Source of the DNA: Ancrocorticia populi
GTDB taxonomy: Bacteria > Actinomycetota > Actinomycetes > Actinomycetales > Actinomycetaceae
Assembly: GCF_003123745.1 (NCBI RefSeq)
Contig: NZ_QETB01000003.1
Span: 248,001-312,000, forward strand
Reading direction: 5' to 3'
DNA length: 64,000 bases
The notes beneath the pieces are model-generated. The model made no database searches, was not told where the DNA came from, and worked only from the letters and a program-made list of their open reading frames with translations. Within the stretch, counting starts at the first letter, position 1. Each line of letters opens with the position of its first letter. Position numbers and translations under genes: made by a program. Shown one piece after another: positions 35,793-45,253 of this stretch.

Positions 35793-37232
35793 CTAGAAGT
35801 CAGACAAACTGTTGGATCGTGCAACCGCTCCCAAGAAGCTAGCAGACCACTTCGGAGTCCTCTGCTGAGTCTCATAATCCACCCGAACAATCCCGAAGCG
35901 CTTGGCGTACCCGAACGCCCACTCGAAGTTGTCCAGCAGCGACCACGCGAAGTAGCCCGAAACGTCCACCCCTTGGCCGATCGCTTGGTGAACCGCGGCG
36001 AGGTGCTGGCGGTAGTACAGGCCGCGGCTTGCCGAATCGTCAACGTATCCGGCCGGATCAGGAACATCCTCGTATGCCGCACCGTTTTCACAGACCACCA
36101 GCGGAATCCCGGCCGGTCCCGTATATTCCTCGTGCAGCCGAACCAGTAATGCGCGCAGATCGTCCGCCTCCACTTCCCAGTCCATCGCCGTTCGGGGTTT
36201 GCCGCGTGAGATCACCTGCACGCGCTCCGAGCCGACCCATGGGCTTCGCCGCGGGCGTCCCGCGATAAGGGCAGCTTCGTCGTCGTCAATAATTCCCCAC
36301 TCCCCGGACTCGGGCGGGGCAACCGCGCAACCACCGTAGAAGTTGATCCCCAGGAAATCCAGCGGGGCCGATATCAGGGCGAAGTCTCCCGGCTGGGCGT
36401 TGGAACCCAGCCCGGCACCGGCCATATCCTCCAGAACGTCCTCGGGATACCGGCCGCGGAACAATGGATCAAGGAAGATGCGCGCCGTGGCGCCATCGAT
36501 CCGCCGCGCGGCCTCTTGGCAACCAGGGTCGGCGGGATCGGCGGGCTTCGGCTCGGCGAAGTTCAGGACGATGCCTAGGTTCAGATCCCACCCATTGGCC
36601 GCGGCGATCTTGCGCATCCGCTCGCTCGCCAGCCCGTGAGCCAGCAGGACGTTGTGGACGGCTGCTGCGGCCTCACGAGGATTGGTGTGGCCGGGTGCGT
36701 GCTCGCCGGAGGCATACCCCAGCATGGCGATGCACCACGGCTCGTTGATAGTCATCCAGTTGCGGACGCGACCCCCGAAACGGGTGTACAGAACCTCGGA
36801 GTAATCGGCAAAGGCCTCGGCGGTCTCGCGCCGCGTCCAGCCGCCGTTGTCCTGGAGCACCTGCGGCATGTCCCAGTGGTAGAGCGTCAGCCACGGCTCG
36901 ATCCCAGTGTTCTCCAGTTCGTCCAAAAGGCGCTCATAAAACGCAATGCCCTCGGCGTTGGGACCGCGGCCGTCGGGGCATACCCGCGCCCACGAGGTGG
37001 AGAACCGGTAGGCAGGAAAGCCGAGTTCGCCAACCAGCGCGACGTCATCAGCGAATCGATGATAGTGATCGCACGCCACCTCCCCCGTGTCCCCGCCAGC
37101 TATCGCCCCGGGCTGGCGGCAGAACGTATCCCAGATGGACGGCGCCCGCCCGCCTTCGGTGGCCGCCCCCTCGATCTGGAACGCGGCCGTGGCCACGCCC
37201 CACGTGAAATCCTGCGGGAATTCGCGGATCAT
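35793..37232 (-). CDS. GH1 beta-glucosidase
   Basis: From ATG 37232 (MIREFPQDFTWGVATAAFQIEGA) the 479-residue product is a glycoside hydrolase family 1 enzyme. The acid/base glutamate is in 'MTINEPWC' (about residue 166) and the nucleophile glutamate is in 'VVCENGAAY'. 'YHWDMPQ' and 'WSLLDNFEWAFGYAKRFGIVRVDY' are further GH1 hallmarks. No signal peptide is present, so it acts in the cytosol on imported beta-glucosides such as cellobiose. Its start overlaps the permease stop codon by 4 nt (ATGA). A longer upstream frame overlaps the permease gene and is not real. Confidence 0.95.
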   Translation of the reverse strand: MIREFPQDFTWGVATAAFQIEGAATEGGRAPSIWDTFCRQPGAIAGGDTGEVACDHYHRFADDVALVGELGFPAYRFSTSWARVCPDGRGPNAEGIAFYERLLDELENTGIEPWLTLYHWDMPQVLQDNGGWTRRETAEAFADYSEVLYTRFGGRVRNWMTINEPWCIAMLGYASGEHAPGHTNPREAAAAVHNVLLAHGLASERMRKIAAANGWDLNLGIVLNFAEPKPADPADPGCQEAARRIDGATARIFLDPLFRGRYPEDVLEDMAGAGLGSNAQPGDFALISAPLDFLGINFYGGCAVAPPESGEWGIIDDDEAALIAGRPRRSPWVGSERVQVISRGKPRTAMDWEVEADDLRALLVRLHEEYTGPAGIPLVVCENGAAYEDVPDPAGYVDDSASRGLYYRQHLAAVHQAIGQGVDVSGYFAWSLLDNFEWAFGYAKRFGIVRVDYETQQRTPKWSASFLGAVARSNSLSDF

Positions 37233-38137
37233 CCCTTCACCGCCCCCTGCATAATGCCGGACACGAGGTAGCGCCCGGCAACTACGAAGATGGCGAGCAG
37301 TGGGATCACGGAGATCACCACGCCGGACATGATCAGCGAATAGTCCTTGAAGTGCGAGGACTGCAAGAGCTGCAAGGCCACGGGCAGCGTCGGGTTGTCG
37401 GGCCCCAAGATAATGAACGGCCAGAAGAAGTTCACCCACGAACCCACAAACGTGAAGAGGAACAGCATGGCGGCCGGCCCGCGCGCGGCGGGCATCCCCA
37501 CGTGGAGGAAGGTCCGGAACATGGAGCAGCCGTCCACCCGCGCGGCCTCAATGAGCTCGTAGGGCAGCGCCTCCTCCAAGTATTGGGACATCCAGAACAC
37601 CCCGAATGCCGTGACGAGGCCCGGGATGATCACCGCCTTGAGATCGCCCACCCAGCCCAGCTGGCGCATCACGATGAAGAGCGGGACTACACCCAACTGC
37701 GTGGGCACGGCCATCGTGGCGATAACGAAAACGAGCAGTCCGCGCCGGCCCCGGAACCGCAACTTCGCGAAGCTGAATCCGGCCAAAGTTGCGAAAAACA
37801 CCGTGGACACCGAGCAAATGGTTGCCACGAGCACCGAATTGATCACCGCGGGCCAGAAGTTGATGTCCGAATGGATCACCGCGCTGATGTTCTCGAAGAA
37901 GTTCGGGCCGGGTATCGGGGACGGGATGGGGTTGCGGGCGATTTCGCCGGCGTCCGAGGAGGCCAGCAGGAACGTGTAGTACAGCGGAAAGATCGAGATA
38001 AGGATGGCAAGGGTGAGGATAACGTACGTACCCGCCCGCGGCCGCCTTCCGGTTCCGCCAGCTTCTGAACGACGACGACGTGCCACGCGCCCAGCGCTCG
38101 GCCCCGCCAACTGTGTGATTGCGGCAGCAGCATTCAT
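37229..38137 (-). CDS. sugar ABC transporter permease (MalG/CebG-like)
   Basis: The 302-residue product has six predicted membrane helices and the permease EAA loop 'YLEEALPYELIEAARVDGCSMFRTFLHVGMPAARG' that contacts the ATPase. It starts at 38137 after AAGGAG and overlaps the first permease by 4 nt. It forms the second half of the membrane channel. No ATPase gene is in this operon, so a shared MsiK-type ATPase encoded elsewhere is expected. Confidence 0.93.
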   Translation of the reverse strand: MNAAAAITQLAGPSAGRVARRRRSEAGGTGRRPRAGTYVILTLAILISIFPLYYTFLLASSDAGEIARNPIPSPIPGPNFFENISAVIHSDINFWPAVINSVLVATICSVSTVFFATLAGFSFAKLRFRGRRGLLVFVIATMAVPTQLGVVPLFIVMRQLGWVGDLKAVIIPGLVTAFGVFWMSQYLEEALPYELIEAARVDGCSMFRTFLHVGMPAARGPAAMLFLFTFVGSWVNFFWPFIILGPDNPTLPVALQLLQSSHFKDYSLIMSGVVISVIPLLAIFVVAGRYLVSGIMQGAVKG

Positions 38138-39138
38138 CGGCTTGCTCCTTCGCTGACTGGGCGGGCTTGGCTCTTGAAGAGGCGTCGTGTTCGTCTGTTC
38201 GGCGCGCCGCCCGTGGAGGCGATTCTTCGCGTGATCGCAAAGTTCACCATGCCGATCACGAGGATGATGAGGAACAAGAGCCACGCGACCGCCGATGCTT
38301 GGCCGAAGTCTTTTCGCGGCCCCCAGCCAAGTTCGTATATGTACATGGTCATTGTCATCCACTGCCTGTTGGCGCCGCCCAGACCCGTGGTGTCAAACAT
38401 TCGGGGCTCGTCGAAGATCTGGAGGCCACCGATGGTTGAGGTGATCACCACGAAGATGATGGTTGGCCGAAGCATCGGCACGGTGATGCGGAAGAAGCGC
38501 TGAACGCGGTTGACTCCGTCAACGATCGCCGCTTCGTAGATGTCTCGCGGGATAGCTTGCATGGCTGCGAGGAAGATTAGCGTGTTGTATCCGGTCCATC
38601 GGAAGTTCACCATCGTGGCGATGGCAATGTGGGACGGGAAGATCGAGCTCTGCCAGCCGATGGGATCCACGCCGAAGATTCCGAGGGCGGCGTTAATAAG
38701 TCCCGAACCCTCGGCAAAAAGCTTGGCGAAGATCAGGCCAACTGCCACCGGAGCCACGACGTAGGGAACCAGAACTCCCATGCGCCAGAAGGTTTTTGCC
38801 CTCAGGTTCGCATCCAGCGTGTAGGCGAGGAAGATCGCCATGATTACCTGTGGCACCGAGGAGAGCAGGAAGATCGAGAATGTATTGCGCAGGGCCTTGG
38901 AGAATCCTTGGGCGTCAATGACCGCCTGATAGTTTTGCAGGCCAATCCATTCGCCCTGCCCGCCGATCAGGTCCCAATCGTGCATGGACACGTAGCCCGT
39001 GTAGAGAATCGGAAACAGCCCGGTGATGAGGAACAGGAGGAAGAATGGCGCGATGTACAGGTATGGGGAAACCTTGACGTCCAGCTTTCCCATTCTGTCG
39101 CGCATGGACATGCTGGCACGCGGCGTGCGGTTAACCAT
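38134..39138 (-). CDS. sugar ABC transporter permease (MalF/CebF-like)
   Basis: The 334-residue product has a cytosolic N-terminus, six membrane helices and the EAA loop 'AAMQAIPRDIYEAAIVDGVNRVQRFFRITVPMLRPT'. AAGGAG precedes the ATG. It pairs with the following permease and the binding lipoprotein for import of a di- or oligosaccharide, probably a beta-glucoside given the GH1 enzyme. Confidence 0.93.
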   Translation of the reverse strand: MVNRTPRASMSMRDRMGKLDVKVSPYLYIAPFFLLFLITGLFPILYTGYVSMHDWDLIGGQGEWIGLQNYQAVIDAQGFSKALRNTFSIFLLSSVPQVIMAIFLAYTLDANLRAKTFWRMGVLVPYVVAPVAVGLIFAKLFAEGSGLINAALGIFGVDPIGWQSSIFPSHIAIATMVNFRWTGYNTLIFLAAMQAIPRDIYEAAIVDGVNRVQRFFRITVPMLRPTIIFVVITSTIGGLQIFDEPRMFDTTGLGGANRQWMTMTMYIYELGWGPRKDFGQASAVAWLLFLIILVIGMVNFAITRRIASTGGAPNRRTRRLFKSQARPVSEGASR

Positions 39139-39168
39139 GATTCATACTCCTTCGGAGCGTAATAGGCA

Positions 39169-39204
39169 GAGGTCCAGGGGCCGGGTACGTTGTCCCTGGA
39201 CCTC
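39169..39204 (-). promoter_or_regulatory. intercistronic hairpin between binding protein and permease genes
   Basis: GAGGTCCAGGG (39169-39179) and CCCTGGACCTC (39194-39204) form a perfect 11-bp stem with a 14-nt loop and no T-run. Such hairpins after a binding-protein gene usually stabilise its mRNA or cause partial termination, giving more binding protein than permease. Confidence 0.6.
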
Positions 39205-39211
39205 CGCGTGT

Positions 39212-40483
39212 CTAGAGCCCCGCTTCCTTGAATTCGGTCAGAGCCTGATCCCAAGAACTGGAGGGATCTCCACCCTCAACGTCCCAACGCGTGATGGCAT
39301 CAGCAACCACGGTGTTGATGAGGAAGAAGTTGGGGCCGTAGGTGGGCTGCACCTCGATCGCCTGAGCACGGTCCGAGAAGATTTCGCCGGATGGCGCGTT
39401 GTTGAAGAACTCATCCTCGTAGGCCAGCAGGTTCTCATCCGTGAGAGCGTCGTTGGTGCTGGGGAAGGATCCGATGGCCTCGAACGCCTTCACCTGTTGC
39501 TCAGGAGCAGTCAGCCAAGCAGCTAGCTTAGCGGCTTCCTCAGTGTGGTCGCCCTGCTCTGGGACCAGCAGATAGGAGCCACCCCAGTTGCCGCCGCCAC
39601 CGGGGAATACGTTGGCGATGTCCCATCCTTCAACACCCGCGGCGTTACCTTCAATCACTCCAGTCAGCCAGGGCGGGCACAGCATGGTGGCGAAACCGTC
39701 ACCCTGGAAGGAAGCAGTCCAATCCTCGCTCCATTGGCCGAGGCCAGCCGAGATATCTTGGTTATCCACCAACATGTCATAGATGGCTTTAACATCGGTG
39801 TTCTGATCCAGTGGTACTGGTTCGCCGTCGATCTCGTACGGGTTCTCCAGCTGTTGCACCATGCCGTTGAAGGTGCCGATCGCTCCGTCATACCAGGGGA
39901 TTCCGGTGGCCTCGGTGAATTCTTGGCCAACCTCGAAGTAGGTGTCCCAATCGCCATCGAGCAGCTCGGCTACCTCGTCGCGATCGGTGGGCAAGCCAGC
40001 CTGTTCGAATAGATCCGCGCGGTAGCACATTGCCTCGGGCCCAATATCCGTGCCGTAGCCGATGATCTTTCCGCTGGGTGCCGTTGCAGCCTCCACCTTC
40101 CAGTCGAGCCACCGGCCCTCAAGGTCTGGATCGGTGAGGTCCACGAAGGAATCCTCGTATTCGAGCAGCTCGGCGAACCACGCCACTTCTGCGGCCTCAA
40201 TATCGGCCAAGCCGGCACCGCCGGCAAGGCCCGTCATCAAGTTCTGGCGCGCCTCATCGGTGGTTGCCGCCTGAACGTGCTTGATCGTGATGTTCTCATT
40301 TTCGGATTCGTACTGCTTGAACAGCTCCTCGAAACCGAACTCGTTGAATGTTGCAACCGACAGCGTGATCTTGCCATCGGCATCTCCTTCACCAGACCCG
40401 TCATCTCCCCCGCCTCCGCAGGCGGCAAGAACTAGCGAAAGACTGGCTGCCAGGCTCACAGCGCCCAACATTTTCCTTCTCAT
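39212..40483 (-). CDS. sugar-binding lipoprotein of ABC transporter (CebE-like)
   Basis: The 423-residue product starts at ATG 40483 (GAGGGAG upstream) with a lipoprotein signal peptide ending in L-A-A-C followed by a Gly/Asp-rich linker. The rest is a family 1 extracellular solute-binding protein ('KITLSVATFNEFGFEELFKQYESENENITIKH'). It is lipid-anchored outside the membrane and delivers sugar to the two permeases. It is the first gene of the operon, directly behind the promoter and operator. Confidence 0.94.
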   Translation of the reverse strand: MRRKMLGAVSLAASLSLVLAACGGGGDDGSGEGDADGKITLSVATFNEFGFEELFKQYESENENITIKHVQAATTDEARQNLMTGLAGGAGLADIEAAEVAWFAELLEYEDSFVDLTDPDLEGRWLDWKVEAATAPSGKIIGYGTDIGPEAMCYRADLFEQAGLPTDRDEVAELLDGDWDTYFEVGQEFTEATGIPWYDGAIGTFNGMVQQLENPYEIDGEPVPLDQNTDVKAIYDMLVDNQDISAGLGQWSEDWTASFQGDGFATMLCPPWLTGVIEGNAAGVEGWDIANVFPGGGGNWGGSYLLVPEQGDHTEEAAKLAAWLTAPEQQVKAFEAIGSFPSTNDALTDENLLAYEDEFFNNAPSGEIFSDRAQAIEVQPTYGPNFFLINTVVADAITRWDVEGGDPSSSWDQALTEFKEAGL

Positions 40484-40513
40484 GGTCAACTCCCTCGTTG
40501 TTCACGCCCTATG

Positions 40514-40529
40514 GTGAGAGCGCTCTCAC
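40514..40529. promoter_or_regulatory. LacI-type operator (CebR-box-like palindrome)
   Basis: GTGAGAGCGCTCTCAC is a perfect 16-bp palindrome centred on CG, the hallmark of LacI-family sites. It differs from the Streptomyces CebR box TGGGAGCGCTCCCA by one symmetric base. It begins 14 bp after the -10 box, so a bound repressor would block initiation or early elongation. Confidence 0.85.
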
Positions 40530-40542
40530 TAGCGTGTGTCTG

Positions 40543-40571
40543 AGCTTACATTGATCACGGGAAGGCGTCAA
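40543..40571 (-). promoter_or_regulatory. promoter of the beta-glucoside operon
   Basis: TTGACG (40571-40566) and TAAGCT (40548-40543) are separated by 17 bp. The predicted start lies near 40536, just upstream of the LacI-type operator. Confidence 0.7.
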
Positions 40572-40668
40572 TAAAGTCACTGAAATCCGTGCGGGACGAA
40601 ACGCTGGACGACCCCGAAAAGGTTACGTTGCCACGGCTCACAGGGATGCAAGACCACTTCGGCAAACG

Positions 40669-40715
40669 TACGCCCGCGCAGACTCGCTCCCTTTCAGCAG
40701 GTCTGCGCGGGCGTA
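40669..40715 (-). terminator. strong hairpin terminator after the lipoprotein gene
   Basis: TACGCCCGCGCAGAC (40669-40683) and GTCTGCGCGGGCGTA (40701-40715) form a perfect 15-bp GC-rich stem with a 17-nt loop, 28 bp past the stop codon of the lipoprotein gene. Only a short T-rich stretch (CGTTTG) follows, as is common in actinobacteria. Confidence 0.65.
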
Positions 40716-40743
40716 GCTGGCGTCGTCGTCGGAAAAACTACAA

Positions 40744-41805
40744 CTAGTCTCGCACCATCAAGGTGACCGTCTGGCTGTTCCAGATGCGCTCTTGATCTGG
40801 AAGGTCCTCGACGCCGTCCATGCCGCTTTCGTCCAGCGCCGTATCTACCGGCACGTAGAGGCCGAGCGGTGCGCCGTCAAGGTCAAGCGAGAGGACGCCA
40901 CCATCATTGCTGACGGCAACGATCTCATCGGTCTCACCATCTTCATATTCCACGTTCGGATAGTCGATGGTATAGCAGCCATGAGTCGCGTTGCCCTCAG
41001 TGTCCGGCGTAGGGCACCAGCTGCCATTGACGATCTCCGGGCTGAAATCATCATCTGGCCCCTCAGGGATCACGCGGCCCGCCATATACCAGACCTTGTT
41101 GACCGTCTTGGTGGCAACGTCTTGGCCGCCATCTTCACCAACAGTGACCGTCCAGAGATCCTCGGACTGATCGAAGATGGGTGCCGAATCGTCATCCGGA
41201 ATCAGGATCTCTTCGAGAGTCTCGGGATCATCGGCACGGCTATAGGCAACGAGGTAGCCGTCCGGCGGGCTCCACGCCCCGCCATGGACCGCCGCGAACG
41301 TGGAGCCATCATCAAGCTCCACCCATAGAGGGATGGGATCCTCGGTGGCGGGCGTCTCAGCAGGCGCCTCGCCATCTAGCGCCACATGCTTGAGGTTCTG
41401 CTCCCCTACCGCGTACTCATCCAGGCACGCGATCTGCATGCGATCCTCCGTGAGCCAGCAGGCGCCAAGGGACGCCGCCGTTGGTCCGCATGTCACCGTG
41501 TTTGGACCGGTGCCGTGCGCTGACTCGTAGCAATCTGCCGGTGCTTCACCATCTTCGGGCTTGCTATGTTCAACATTCCACCCGTCATTCAAGAACCCAT
41601 TTTCGTTGTATGGGGTAATTTCGCCGATTTCAGTGGCTGGTCCTGCCGTTGTTTCGCTTGGACTTGGCGTAGATGTTTCGGTAGCGGTTGGGGTTTCTGT
41701 GCCGGTTGCAGAAGGTTCTTCCGAGCCACCTCCATCACAGGCAGCAAGGCCGGAGCCCGCTAACACCAGTGCCGCTATTGCGATAATTCGACGTTGAGTC
41801 CTCAT
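40744..41805 (-). CDS. secreted lipoprotein of unknown function
   Basis: The 353-residue product has a signal peptide ending in L-A-A-C, followed by a Ser/Thr/Glu/Pro-rich linker (about residues 30-60) and a soluble extracellular domain with several cysteines and acidic stretches. No family is recognised. It is a single-gene unit with a terminator-like hairpin after it and is separate from the sugar operon upstream of it. Confidence 0.8.
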   Translation of the reverse strand: MRTQRRIIAIAALVLAGSGLAACDGGGSEEPSATGTETPTATETSTPSPSETTAGPATEIGEITPYNENGFLNDGWNVEHSKPEDGEAPADCYESAHGTGPNTVTCGPTAASLGACWLTEDRMQIACLDEYAVGEQNLKHVALDGEAPAETPATEDPIPLWVELDDGSTFAAVHGGAWSPPDGYLVAYSRADDPETLEEILIPDDDSAPIFDQSEDLWTVTVGEDGGQDVATKTVNKVWYMAGRVIPEGPDDDFSPEIVNGSWCPTPDTEGNATHGCYTIDYPNVEYEDGETDEIVAVSNDGGVLSLDLDGAPLGLYVPVDTALDESGMDGVEDLPDQERIWNSQTVTLMVRD

Positions 41806-42085
41806 GAGATTTTCCCTTCGTCACTCTGATCGGAGGGTATCCGACCCATGGTAGCCGAATTTTAGACGGTGTGCCGTGGCTCACTGTTTCGTTTCCGAAT
41901 TGTGATGCGGGTGGGGCAAGAGACCCGGAAGTGCAACCTCGTTGCCACGGCCCCTACCTCACCATGCACTTGTAGAGCCGAAAACAACTCATCGACGGGA
42001 TCGTACGATCCCATGTCTTATTGGGGGACATCGCGCGATTTCTCAACGCACAGACACAAGCGAAGAAACTCGCTTGCACTGGGGC

Positions 42086-42817
42086 CTAAGGGGCGTAGGG
42101 ATTCTCCGTCAATGTGAGGGCACCATCAACAACTAGAACGGCACCGTTGATATGGCGAGCGCCTGGACTGGCGAGGAACTGGACAGCGGCAGCAATATCC
42201 TGCGGGGTGCCCATCGCTCCCCCGGGAATCATCGCGTCCATCAACGCCAAGCGCTCGGGCCCGTAGTTTGCCTCGAGTGACTCTGTTCGTATCAGACCCG
42301 GTTCAACCGCATTCACAGTAATCCCAACAGATGCCAGCTCAATGGCGGCCGTGCGAACTAAACCTTCAAGACCTGCCTTCGCCATAGCGTAGGGTGCCAT
42401 GCCACTAAGTCCGGTTCGTGGGCCCGTAATCGAGGAAATAGCGATGAACCGGCCGCCACGATCTGAATCTGTAAGGTGATTGATCGCAGCGGTAAGTGCC
42501 GAATAGGCCGATAATAGGTTAACCGTCAAGCTCTCTGTCACTTGTTCAAGAGATACGGCACCGAGGCCGCCCCGTGGATCGAATGTGGCAGATCCGAATA
42601 CTACTGTATCCAGCGCTCCCATCGCCGAGGCCGCTTGATCCACCACCTGAGCCCCCACCGCGGGATCGGTCAGATCCGCCTCGATAAAGGGAACGGTGCT
42701 GGCTCGGGGAGAGCGCGACGCATACATTACGCGCGCGCCATCGTGAACAAAACCATCGACGATCGCAGCGCCGATTCCCCGGTTGCCTCCGAATACCAAT
42801 ACGGCTTGATCCTTCAT
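42086..42817 (-). CDS. short-chain dehydrogenase/reductase (SDR)
   Basis: The 243-residue protein is a classical SDR with the cofactor motif 'VFGGNRGIGAAI' (residues 8-19), the catalytic serine in 'IAISSITG' and the Y-x3-K pair in 'APYAMAKAG'. 'VNAVEPGLIRTES' and 'GTPQDIAAAVQFLASPGARHINGAVLVVDGAL' are typical. It is the last gene of the amino-compound operon, 8 nt after the kinase gene. It probably reduces or oxidises the carbonyl made by the phospho-lyase-like enzyme (inferred). Confidence 0.88.
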   Translation of the reverse strand: MKDQAVLVFGGNRGIGAAIVDGFVHDGARVMYASRSPRASTVPFIEADLTDPAVGAQVVDQAASAMGALDTVVFGSATFDPRGGLGAVSLEQVTESLTVNLLSAYSALTAAINHLTDSDRGGRFIAISSITGPRTGLSGMAPYAMAKAGLEGLVRTAAIELASVGITVNAVEPGLIRTESLEANYGPERLALMDAMIPGGAMGTPQDIAAAVQFLASPGARHINGAVLVVDGALTLTENPYAP

Positions 42818-42825
42818 ATTTCCGC

Positions 42826-43962
42826 CTATACAAGACCACGAAGCACAGAACTGGCCGAAACCTTCGAAGCAGATTTTAAGACTGCTAGGTTATCCGTGAT
42901 ATGCGAGTTGAGGTAGACACCGCGTTCCGGGTTGAGAGCGCTTTGATAATTGATCAGAAGCGTGCGGACTGCCACCCGGACCGGCGCCGCCCACACCACA
43001 ACTTCGAGTTCTGTTGTAGTAAGGGGGCGAACCTCACGGTACCCGCGAACAATGCTCCGTGCCCGAACCCAAGGATCGGATCCGGATGGTGTGAGCTGGC
43101 TAGATGCCGCAATCGCTAGATCGAACGGAAGAGCCGTGTATACCACGTCCCCAAAATCGATCACACCGGAGATCTCAATACCAGTTTTCCAAGGAAAACG
43201 GCGGCTTCTTGGGTTACTAACCCCATGCCTAATGAGGACGTTATATCGGTTCATATCATTGTGCACAACTTGATGTGTAACATCTGGCAGCCGGGGAACA
43301 ATCTGTTCGTCAAAAATGGCGAACTGACGCATGAGCAACTCGCGCATCTCTGCACTTTCGGTATAACGCAGAAGAGGTTCCAGCTTTGGAAAATTAGCGA
43401 GATCCCAAGCCAGCGGCCGTTTCGCTTTCGGATGACCAAAACTTGACAGCGCCACAGAAAGCCGCGCATCCAATCTACCGATTTGTTCATGGTTGGCACG
43501 AGAAACGTTCGTAGTGCCCAGAGGCTCGCCGTCAAGATAGCTTAAAACCCGAAGTATTCTAGGAAACGGGCCAGACCCTGAAAAGCAGCCAATCATGAGT
43601 TGACCATCAACAGTGCGAAGAATTCGGGGAACGGGAAGGAAGACATCTTCCTCGGCTACGTGTTCGAGCACCGCAGATTGGAAATCCACCAGATCGGGAT
43701 CCTCAAAGGATGAAGAAATCTTTACCAGATACTTCTGGCTTGGGGGATCTCCTTTTCCTTCAGCGGTGAGAACGAACGTATCGTCCTTCTCAGTTGCTAT
43801 CCGCTGCAACGTTCCGCGCAGACCATAGTTTTGCATCAGTTGCTCGCCCACGGCCTCTGGATCTAGGCGCGCTTCTTGCACTTCAAGAGCTGATTCGCCG
43901 AGCAGATCTGTGAGGTTGGCCAGCATCGGCGAATGCTTAGGTGGATCAGTCGCGTGTGGCAT
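42826..43962 (-). CDS. hydroxylysine-kinase-like phosphotransferase (APH fold)
   Basis: From ATG 43962 (GGAGG six nt upstream) the 378-residue product shows the APH catalytic loop 'QVVHNDMNRYNVLI' and metal-binding 'GVIDFGDVVYTALPFDLAIAAS'. The latter is characteristic of kinases that partner AGXT2L-type phospho-lyases, such as hydroxylysine kinase. The aspartate replacing glycine in HGD (H-N-D) is seen in the family. Its start overlaps the preceding class III gene by 17 nt, and the two probably act in sequence on an amino alcohol: phosphorylation, then elimination. Substrate unknown. Confidence 0.82.
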   Translation of the reverse strand: MPHATDPPKHSPMLANLTDLLGESALEVQEARLDPEAVGEQLMQNYGLRGTLQRIATEKDDTFVLTAEGKGDPPSQKYLVKISSSFEDPDLVDFQSAVLEHVAEEDVFLPVPRILRTVDGQLMIGCFSGSGPFPRILRVLSYLDGEPLGTTNVSRANHEQIGRLDARLSVALSSFGHPKAKRPLAWDLANFPKLEPLLRYTESAEMRELLMRQFAIFDEQIVPRLPDVTHQVVHNDMNRYNVLIRHGVSNPRSRRFPWKTGIEISGVIDFGDVVYTALPFDLAIAASSQLTPSGSDPWVRARSIVRGYREVRPLTTTELEVVVWAAPVRVAVRTLLINYQSALNPERGVYLNSHITDNLAVLKSASKVSASSVLRGLV

Positions 43963-45253
43963 CAAGAACCTCCGCCAAAACCTCCACCAAACGTGCACCA
44001 TCCTCTCGTCCAAAGACGAGTGGCGGGCGGATCTTTAATACATTGCCATCTGCCCCGCTGGCAGAGATGAGTACGTGTTTTTCCCTCATCGCGTTGACTA
44101 CCCGAGAGGCCAACGCTGGATCGGGGACGCGGGTGCCTTCCTGACTGACAAACGCAACTCCCAGCGCTAGGCCTTGCCCGCGAACACACCCGATTCGGGG
44201 ATCGGATGAAGCAAGACTCTGAACCTCCGTGCGAATCTGGTAACCCAAGACTTTGGAATGAGCTACAAGGTCCTCATTCTTGATCGTATGGAGGACAGCA
44301 GCGGCCGCCGATATAGCGGCCGAACTGCCCCCAAATGTGTTGAAGTAGCGAACGGTTGGACCGAACTCTTCAAGAAGTTCGGGGCGGAATACGGCGGCGG
44401 CCACGGGATACCCATTGCCCATAGACTTCCCCATGGTGACGATATCCGCGCTTACCCCGTGGCGGGTAAAGCCCCACATGCCAGCGCCAAGGCGCCCGAA
44501 CCCGGCTTGGACCTCATCGGCAATGAACAAGCCCCCCTCACCACGCACAATCTCGGCTGCTGGAGCTATCCAAGAGACCGGGTTTGGCAAGATCCCATCA
44601 GAGGAAAACAGCGTGTCCAAAATGAGTGCACTCACGCCGTATCCGGATGCCACGAGATCGTCCACTGCGGCTCGCACGTGAGCCAGCATGTATTCCCTCA
44701 ACTCATCATCACTCACGGCGAGCATGTACCGATCCGGCGCGGGAATCAACCTGACATTGGCCGGACGCGGCACACCGGGACCAAGCGAGGGAGAGACCCC
44801 CGCCATCACCGCAGTTGTTCCGTGGTACGCATTCTCTGTAATGATGAGGCCAGAGTTTCCCGTAACGAAATTCGCGACGCGTACCGCCAGATCGTTAGCC
44901 TCCGAACCCGTGCACGTAAACATCACGTTGCCCAACTCCGGCGGGAAAGTTGCTAGGAGTTCTTCGGCATAGTCCACCACCCCATCTTGCAGGTAGCGAG
45001 TGTTCGTGTTGATCAGACGCAGCTGCTCAGAAACAGCATTCGCCACCGCAGGATGTGAGTGCCCAATGCACGGCACGTTGTTATAGGCGTCTAGGTACTC
45101 CTCCCCAGCAGAGTCGTACAGATGCACGCCGGAGCCACGAACAAAGTGAACTGGATCATTGTATAAGAGCCGATAAGCCGGTCCGAGTGACGCAGCACGG
45201 CGGGCCATCAATTCCTCATCGGAGCCAGGAATGACGCTCTGAGACGCTCTCAT
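43946..45253 (-). CDS. class III PLP enzyme, AGXT2L-type phospho-lyase or aminotransferase
   Basis: The 435-residue product from ATG 45253 belongs to PLP fold type I class III. 'YLDAYNNVPCIGHSHPAVANAVSEQLRLINTNTRYLQDGVVDYAEELLATFP' and 'TGSEANDLAVRVA' match the AGXT2L (ethanolamine-phosphate / phosphohydroxylysine phospho-lyase) subgroup. 'FIADEVQAGFGR' and the PLP lysine in 'VTMGKSMGNGYP' are intact. It overlaps the ATPase gene by 4 nt and the kinase gene by 17 nt. The kinase partner argues for a phospho-lyase, but an ordinary transaminase cannot be excluded. Confidence 0.82.
   Translation of the reverse strand: MRASQSVIPGSDEELMARRAASLGPAYRLLYNDPVHFVRGSGVHLYDSAGEEYLDAYNNVPCIGHSHPAVANAVSEQLRLINTNTRYLQDGVVDYAEELLATFPPELGNVMFTCTGSEANDLAVRVANFVTGNSGLIITENAYHGTTAVMAGVSPSLGPGVPRPANVRLIPAPDRYMLAVSDDELREYMLAHVRAAVDDLVASGYGVSALILDTLFSSDGILPNPVSWIAPAAEIVRGEGGLFIADEVQAGFGRLGAGMWGFTRHGVSADIVTMGKSMGNGYPVAAAVFRPELLEEFGPTVRYFNTFGGSSAAISAAAAVLHTIKNEDLVAHSKVLGYQIRTEVQSLASSDPRIGCVRGQGLALGVAFVSQEGTRVPDPALASRVVNAMREKHVLISASGADGNVLKIRPPLVFGREDGARLVEVLAEVLDATRD

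Noticed and set aside
37233-37439. N-terminal extension of the GH1 frame
   Set aside because: It overlaps the permease gene and lacks GH1 similarity; ATG 37232 overlaps the permease stop in the usual ATGA way.
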